Part shown: in pieces, positions 59,204 through 64,000 of the stretch
Position numbering within the stretch: the stretch's first letter is position 1
Layout of the letters: each line of letters begins with the position of its first letter
Assembly (NCBI GenBank): GCA_964368075.1
Contig: CAYJAD010000011.1
Span: 1-64,000 of the forward strand
From: CAYJAD01 sp964368075
Lineage (GTDB): Bacteria; Desulfobacterota; Desulfovibrionia; Desulfovibrionales; Desulfovibrionaceae
Direction of reading: 5' to 3'
Length of the DNA stretch: 64,000 nt
The notes under the pieces: generated by a model
The model's input: the letters and a program-made list of their open reading frames with translations, nothing else
Database searches by the model: none
What the model was told of the DNA's origin: nothing
Made by a program: the position numbers and the translations under genes

Positions 59204-59485
59204 TTATTTGTTAGCCGTTTTAGGCTTCACAATATCAGCACCTTGCGCTTTCATAAACTCGGCTTTCATTTCTTCAAATTCTGCCTTTTCAGCGTCTAGT
59301 TGCTCACGCTCTGCGTCTAACTGTGCTTTCATTTCTTCAAACTTAGCACTAGTGTTCACACCCTTTGTTGTATAGTTTGGGTCGTCAACCGTCCACCCTT
59401 TAGCCACAAAGTTCTCAACTGCCCACTCTGGACACTTATGTACTTTATCGCCATTTGTAAGCTTAACTAAAGTTTCTTTAGCCAT
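59204..59485 (-). CDS. Coiled-coil head accessory protein (B)
   Basis: A 93-residue protein. The N-terminal 40 residues (TLVKLTNGDKVHKCPEWAVE) look like a small globular domain absent from unit A. The rest is a Glu/Lys coiled coil (EEMKAQLDAEREQLDAEKAE). It may be a head decoration or completion factor. Confidence 0.6.
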   Translation of the reverse strand: MAKETLVKLTNGDKVHKCPEWAVENFVAKGWTVDDPNYTTKGVNTSAKFEEMKAQLDAEREQLDAEKAEFEEMKAEFMKAQGADIVKPKTANK

Positions 59486-59496
59486 AAAACCCCCTT

Positions 59497-60354
59497 TTAT
59501 GAGCGTGTTTCGTCAGTTGCGACAATCAAATCATCATCAAGTAGTGCAACACCACATAACATATCAATAGAGATAGTGTCAGTCTTTTTAGTGATATCGT
59601 AACCTTGAACAACACGCAACGCAAAGCCGTCATAATTCACGATTGAATACTTATCTGTGCCTTTTGGTGGTGCAATAGTTCTTGTTACCAGCGCCATTGC
59701 GTTTTTATGAAACGCTAAAGATGTGTTAGTTGGCACGTTTTGGTCAGTATAGATGTCTAAACCGAACTTACGCCCTAGGCTCGCTTCACGTAAAGCTGTG
59801 CCGTTATCGCCAACCGCACTTGCATTTAAAAACAAGTCAGTTTTCAATAAGTCTGCTTCTGCGTCAACGTTAGTCACAAAGCGTCTTTCTGTTAAAGGCA
59901 CGTTGTTTGCTTGTAAACCTTTACGAACTGCAATCAAGCTATCTTTTGTCATAGGTGCGGTAACTGCAACCCTGTTAGTTGCTCCAGCGCCTAGCGCAAT
60001 CAAATAACCATCAACTTTGTTCAAAAATGCTTGCATTGCTGGCACTAGTAATTGTGCTGAAAAGTCTTTGATATCAAGCGTTTGTTGTTTTGCTGTAACT
60101 GCAAACGAAACATCAAGGAACTTGTCAAGTTTAACTTGAACGCTACCCTCTGTAGCGTCTTGAACTGTGATAGCGCTTGTAAACTCGTTTGCGTTAAACT
60201 TTGCAGGCTTTCTGATAGTGATTGTATCGCCAACCGCTCCGTTAAATTCTTGTGAGTAATCTCTATGAACTAACATAGGCATTACTGCATTCGCTCTAAG
60301 CACCATTAGTGCCTCTCTAGCGATTATATCAGGTGTTAAAAATGTATTAGCCAT
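59497..60354 (-). CDS. Major capsid protein, P22-coat-like (B)
   Basis: A 285-residue protein with VGDTITIRKPAKFNANEFTS, AVTAKQQTLDIKDFSAQLLV and MAIGAGATN-type segments that resemble P22 gp5-family coat proteins. It is not similar to the unit A capsid, though scaffold and connectors on both sides are. Its size is typical for an HK97-fold subunit. Confidence 0.8.
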   Translation of the reverse strand: MANTFLTPDIIAREALMVLRANAVMPMLVHRDYSQEFNGAVGDTITIRKPAKFNANEFTSAITVQDATEGSVQVKLDKFLDVSFAVTAKQQTLDIKDFSAQLLVPAMQAFLNKVDGYLIALGAGATNRVAVTAPMTKDSLIAVRKGLQANNVPLTERRFVTNVDAEADLLKTDLFLNASAVGDNGTALREASLGRKFGLDIYTDQNVPTNTSLAFHKNAMALVTRTIAPPKGTDKYSIVNYDGFALRVVQGYDITKKTDTISIDMLCGVALLDDDLIVATDETRS

Positions 60355-60356
60355 AT

Positions 60357-60962
60357 TTATTTTCCTTCATTTTGGCGTGCTTTGATATAGTCAGCCATAT
60401 CCATTTTGCCTAACTCATCAACTCTTGTAGCACCGCCCGTTGTGTTCCCCACACCAGCCATATTAGCAGGTGTCACGCTTGACTTGAATATATCGTCAGC
60501 GTAATTGCCTTTGTCGTCTTTGATAAGCTGCTCAAAATGCACTTTCAACGTCTTAGATTTATCCGCTTCGTGTGCTTGAATAGCCTTGTTAAATATTGCT
60601 TCCTTTGCGTATGCACTTGAGAACTCCATATTTTCAGGCTTGTAAGTGTCTAACTCGCTGTATTGCCCTTGACGGATAGTTTCAGCTTCTGCGTCTGCCT
60701 TTGCTTTAGCTTGTGCTTCTTCGTTAGCTTTCAGCTTCCCTTGCAATTCCTCGATTGTAGCATTTAGCTTTGTTTGGTCGCCTTTCGATTTTTCCAATTC
60801 AGCCACTTTTTCAGATACCTCATCATACTTAGCTTGCATTTGTGTTTGCTTAGCTTCATATTTAGCATTCTGTGCTTCAACGGTCTTGCCATGCTCCGCC
60901 ATGATTGAATTAACCTGTTCATCTGTTAAACCCTCGATAGCCTTTAAAAATTCCCTTTTCAT
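60357..60962 (-). CDS. Scaffold protein, GP20-like (B)
   Basis: A 201-residue protein, identical or nearly so to unit A from residue 1 to about 175 (LNATIEELQGKLKANEEAQA; YKPENMEFSSAYAKEAIFNK). The final 25 residues (TRVDELGKMDMADYIKARQN) are unrelated to unit A, matching the swapped capsid gene next to it. Confidence 0.82.
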   Translation of the reverse strand: MKREFLKAIEGLTDEQVNSIMAEHGKTVEAQNAKYEAKQTQMQAKYDEVSEKVAELEKSKGDQTKLNATIEELQGKLKANEEAQAKAKADAEAETIRQGQYSELDTYKPENMEFSSAYAKEAIFNKAIQAHEADKSKTLKVHFEQLIKDDKGNYADDIFKSSVTPANMAGVGNTTGGATRVDELGKMDMADYIKARQNEGK

Positions 60963-60997
60963 GCGTTACGCTCCTTGATAGTTTTACGCTTGTTTTA

Positions 60998-61014
60998 AGT
61001 CGGTTGCGTCGACT
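60998..61014 (-). promoter_or_regulatory. Conserved RNA hairpin before scaffold gene (B)
   Basis: On the minus strand AGTCG and CGACT form a 5-bp stem with loop ACGCAAC, 36 bases before the scaffold ATG. Compared with 21077-21093 there is a compensatory change of one pair (G-C to C-G). Confidence 0.6.
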
Positions 61015-61060
61015 ACTATTTGACTTTTTAACGTCTAGCCATGACGTAATTTGTATAATC

Positions 61061-61267
61061 TTACATCGCTTCTACTTTATCAATCCAATCTTCCCAATAT
61101 TTAGCGTTTGATATATCATCTGAACGACGGTTTATTTCAAGTTGCTCGATTAAGGCTTCCTTGGCTTCTTCCGTGATATTATCTTTTACGCCAACTATAC
61201 TGCCACGCTCGTTTTTAATAACGTAAGGTTCGTAAGTAGCTTGCATTTCTTCTGCTTTATCAATCAT
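61061..61267 (-). CDS. Candidate immunity protein next to ADP-ribosyltransferase toxin (B)
   Basis: A 68-residue acidic protein (MIDKAEEMQATYEPYVIKNE, then EAKEALIEQLEINRRSDDIS). Its start overlaps the toxin gene's stop by 8 bases. It is unrelated to the small gene at the same place in unit A and is exchanged with the toxin domain. The immunity role is inferred from position and size only. Confidence 0.55.
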   Translation of the reverse strand: MIDKAEEMQATYEPYVIKNERGSIVGVKDNITEEAKEALIEQLEINRRSDDISNAKYWEDWIDKVEAM

Positions 61268-63041
61268 TTTGTACCTCCAAAGTTAAAAATCCCTCTTTGC
61301 CGTCTATAATCTTAAATTTAGTATTCCTATCTAAAAGAAACTCGTACTCTTTACCTCTAAACTTACTATATTCATCAATATAAGCACCTCTTGCGCCTTT
61401 AGGAACTTTAATCTCTAATCTTATTGGTGTAGCTTCCCCAAAATCCTTAGTTCCCTTTAACAATACTGATGTGCTTGAAAAACCCTTTTCAACATAAGTT
61501 TTGCCAATAACATTTTCAATACTTTTTAAGTCAGAGCCTGCTCCTGTTATATAATCTATATTTGTAACAACTCTGTAAACTGTAATATCTCTATCTAACT
61601 CAAATTTTGATAAAACTTCCGACAATTCGTCAGACCTTTTCTTCCACTTGTTATAACTTCGACTTGTTAAGCCTGCTTTTAAATACTCTTTCGAGTTCTT
61701 TTCAAAACGCTCTACCGCGTTTACGCCTTTATCGCCCTTATAGCTATAATCAAAAATAGCCTTTTTGCCTGCCTCGTCAACCTTATCTGCGTTCAACGCA
61801 TAATAATCTTTTCGCCACTTAGCATAAACAGAGAAATCACTTGTGTTGAAATCTTTATAATAAGTGTTTTTAAGTTCTATTTTCGGCTTAGGCTTTGGAA
61901 TTTCCACTTTTACGGCTTTACCTTTAACTGGTCTAAATCCCGCTACAGTCATTCGCTCAACCTTTGTTGGCAAGCCCGCTACTTTGCTAACTTCTTCATA
62001 TTGAGCCGTGAGCCTATTAATAGTTGTTTGCGCCTCGCGCCTTAAAATCATATTATCAGCTTTACTTGCCAAAACCGCTGCGTCTTTCTCTTTGCGTATC
62101 GCTGTTTCAAGTCTACGCTGTATCTGTGACATCTCGTAACGGTCGTATTGCTTGCCGTTATACTCCACTTTTAATATATCTTTCTGTTTGAGTTCTGTCA
62201 ATTCTTTTTTATCGTATGCAGACTGTGATACACCCATTACAACAGGATATTTATAATGCAAACAATTATAATCGTTCAACAAGTCGCCTATGCCTTTTTT
62301 CTCAAACTGATATAAATTGTACCTCATGCCACCCATATCCCTGTGACTTGGTCGAGGGTTACTGTGATAAGATATTTCCCAGCCGTCATTGCCGAACTGT
62401 TTCCCTATACGCTCGCTACTGCCTAGATTGACTTGTTTCATAGCCGATAACACGTTTTGTCTAACGCTCGTATCAACTCTACGTTTATAGCCTTTGCCAT
62501 TCTTATCATATTCTACTTGATTTATGCCAGCGTCGGCGACTTCACGTATCGCACTACGTATTGAACTGCTATAGCTTTCTAAACCTAGTGTCGAGGCTGT
62601 AACGGCTTTGTCGATAGCTTCAATATAGCTTGACTGTATCGCTGTTGTTTTTGATATATTCGTTAGAGTGCCTTGCGTCTGCTTGATTATCTCGTTAGCG
62701 TAATCAACTAACATAGCATTTTGAGCATATGCCACATATTCAACGCCTTTCGCTTCATAAAAAGGCTCTGCAAAGTTATAGTTATCTTTCGCAATACCCT
62801 CTAGTATGTTTTCAACGTCTTTTATGTTCTCATTCATAGCTTTAGCTAATAACGCTTGCAACTCTGATACATCGCTAGTGCGCCATTGCAATATGCGTGT
62901 TAGCCTATTCACATCGGTGGGGCTTATTTCGCCTAGTTGCTTGTAGCGTTCGCCTATTCGCTCTAAATAAGCAGTATTAACGGCTTTCACGCGCTCATAT
63001 ACACGGTCAGCCATTAATTCGAGTTGTTCTTCCTTTAGCAT
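61260..63041 (-). CDS. Minor capsid protein (MuF-like) with C-terminal ADP-ribosyltransferase (B)
   Basis: A 593-residue protein. Residues 1-370 match the unit A minor capsid protein (YHSNPRPSHRDMGG). The C-terminal 215 residues carry the R-STS-ExE pattern of exoenzyme-type ADP-ribosyltransferases: VYRVVTNIDY, KGFSSTSVLLKG and KEYEFLLDRNTKFKI. The domain would transfer ADP-ribose from NAD to a host target after entry with the DNA. This is established for the fold; the target is unknown. Confidence 0.88.
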   Translation of the reverse strand: MLKEEQLELMADRVYERVKAVNTAYLERIGERYKQLGEISPTDVNRLTRILQWRTSDVSELQALLAKAMNENIKDVENILEGIAKDNYNFAEPFYEAKGVEYVAYAQNAMLVDYANEIIKQTQGTLTNISKTTAIQSSYIEAIDKAVTASTLGLESYSSSIRSAIREVADAGINQVEYDKNGKGYKRRVDTSVRQNVLSAMKQVNLGSSERIGKQFGNDGWEISYHSNPRPSHRDMGGMRYNLYQFEKKGIGDLLNDYNCLHYKYPVVMGVSQSAYDKKELTELKQKDILKVEYNGKQYDRYEMSQIQRRLETAIRKEKDAAVLASKADNMILRREAQTTINRLTAQYEEVSKVAGLPTKVERMTVAGFRPVKGKAVKVEIPKPKPKIELKNTYYKDFNTSDFSVYAKWRKDYYALNADKVDEAGKKAIFDYSYKGDKGVNAVERFEKNSKEYLKAGLTSRSYNKWKKRSDELSEVLSKFELDRDITVYRVVTNIDYITGAGSDLKSIENVIGKTYVEKGFSSTSVLLKGTKDFGEATPIRLEIKVPKGARGAYIDEYSKFRGKEYEFLLDRNTKFKIIDGKEGFLTLEVQND

Positions 63042-63042
63042 T

Positions 63043-64000
63043 TTATGCTATCCCGACTAACTCTTGTGCTGTTGGTGGCGTTTCGCCTTTTATGTCATCA
63101 ACTATCTTTTTACTTTCTTCAAACGTTTCAGCGGGACGGACAAACTGCCTTAGTTCAGCCGTTTCAACCGCACCTTTATCATGTGCTATCGTTAGTTGGT
63201 TAAAACTTTCTGTGCTGTTTTCAATCATAGAGTAAGACCAATCAATATTTAACTCATAATCGCCATAACTGCCTAAGCTGTAAGCATCAGCCAACTTTGA
63301 ACACGCCTCAACAAACTCATCAAGCCCTTGTTCAATCATTATGCGTGTGTCCGATATGATTGTGTATGTGTCGAATATGTTAGCTTTGATTTCTGTTGCT
63401 GTAGCGCCTCGAGTTGTTGGAACTGTCAAAATGCCTTGTGATGTGCCAACCTGTCTTTCAAGTAGTGCATATTGCTCTTTCAAGTGCGCATAGTATGAAC
63501 TTTCACGAAACGCGGGGGAAAATTCATGTATGCCTTGCGTTTCTGATACCCCACCGCCGTTTGTAGCATAAAACATTTGTTCAAGAATAACTTTACCGCG
63601 TTCATCTCTGCGTATCATTTGTTCATCAATGAAAATGCGTAATCTCTTGTATTCAAACTCTGTATTTATCTCGTTTATCGTCTTTTGTATATCGTCCATG
63701 ATTTTTTGACAACCATACGTGATAGGAACGCCCATAATCTGCTTATCTTTCCTGTTGTCTTTAGGTGATTTTATATATGCAAGTGGTATTCTGTCAAAGC
63801 CTTGAAATGTCAACATCGGCACAATGTTCGCCCATTCTGCCACACTTAATAAGTCAATCTCGTTACTATCCTTGTATGCAAAGTTAGTTATTGTTAGCGT
63901 CTTGCCTTGCAACTGATAGCGTATGAAGCGCTTATATATTTGCCCGTTTGCAGCGTCGACCTTAACATCAACCATTAAAACACAATCAAGTATCTTGTTG
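63043..64000 (-). CDS. Portal protein, partial at right edge (B)
   Basis: The N-terminal part lies beyond the window. The visible 319 codons are nearly identical to unit A (GVPITYGCQKIMDDIQKTIN; TSQGILTVPTTRGATATEIK). A patch around YKRLRIFIDEQMIRRDERGK differs from A (KKVRVFADELLLKKDEKGK). It is the portal of the second unit. Confidence 0.88.
   Translation of the reverse strand, partial: NKILDCVLMVDVKVDAANGQIYKRFIRYQLQGKTLTITNFAYKDSNEIDLLSVAEWANIVPMLTFQGFDRIPLAYIKSPKDNRKDKQIMGVPITYGCQKIMDDIQKTINEINTEFEYKRLRIFIDEQMIRRDERGKVILEQMFYATNGGGVSETQGIHEFSPAFRESSYYAHLKEQYALLERQVGTSQGILTVPTTRGATATEIKANIFDTYTIISDTRIMIEQGLDEFVEACSKLADAYSLGSYGDYELNIDWSYSMIENSTESFNQLTIAHDKGAVETAELRQFVRPAETFEESKKIVDDIKGETPPTAQELVGIA

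Noticed and set aside
1..64000. Many plus-strand reading frames of 60-160 codons
   Set aside because: They lie opposite well-supported minus-strand genes, have low-complexity Ser/Ala/Cys/Phe-rich translations and no ribosome sites. They are mirror images of real coding sequence.
1..64000. CRISPR arrays, tRNA and rRNA genes
   Set aside because: No repeat-spacer pattern, no CCA-ended cloverleaf and no rRNA-like sequence was seen on reading through both strands.

Overview
The window holds about 1.65 copies of a lambda-like tailed phage (siphovirus) genome. Every credible gene is on the minus strand, so transcription runs from high to low coordinates. Base composition is AT-rich. The host is probably Gram-negative: both units carry an Rz-like inner-membrane spanin overlapping an Rz1-like lipoprotein, plus M15 or GH108 endolysins. 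No tRNA, rRNA, integrase or clear bacterial housekeeping gene was seen, so the host cannot be named. Genes are tightly packed and no stretch longer than about 200 bases lacks a gene.

Two related units lie head to tail with no attachment site or host DNA between them. Position 1 corresponds to position 38690. Unit A (38689 down to 1) is essentially one complete genome. In transcription order it reads: HNH nuclease end, Cro-like regulator and SSB (38.6-37.7 kb); small early genes and a KilAC-type antirepressor (37.5-33.5 kb); replication initiator and DnaC-like loader (33.5-31.9 kb); a nucleotide/DNA-modification group with MazG, methyltransferase, PAPS reductase-like protein, VRR-NUC and ParB-methyltransferase (31.2-26.4 kb); terminase, portal, minor capsid protein with toxin domain, scaffold, capsid (26.2-19.6 kb); connectors, tail, tape measure, tail tip, fibre (19.4-7.1 kb); lysis genes and small late genes (7.1-2.7 kb); then ERF recombinase, DUF1351 and HNH (2.5 kb to the left edge). 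Unit B repeats portal to HNH (64.0-38.6 kb). Its terminase and earlier genes lie beyond the right edge.

The units are allelic but mosaic. Portal, minor-capsid N-terminus, connectors, chaperones, tape-measure C-terminus and the ERF/DUF1351/HNH block are close homologues. Between them whole cassettes are exchanged: the toxin domain of the minor capsid protein with its downstream small gene (metallopeptidase in A, ADP-ribosyltransferase in B), the major capsid protein with the scaffold C-terminus, the front half of the tape measure, the fibre and its chaperone, the endolysin, and the terminal small late genes.

The most promising candidate system is the head-borne polymorphic toxin cassette (21.1-23.2 kb and 61.1-63.0 kb). 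Other notable signals are a covarying RNA hairpin before the scaffold gene, a shared TTGTAAnnnGTTGAT box upstream of three early promoters, an attenuator-like hairpin before the PAPS reductase gene, a perfect 19-bp palindrome on an early promoter, and near-total absence of GATC (three sites by eye, none in unit A).
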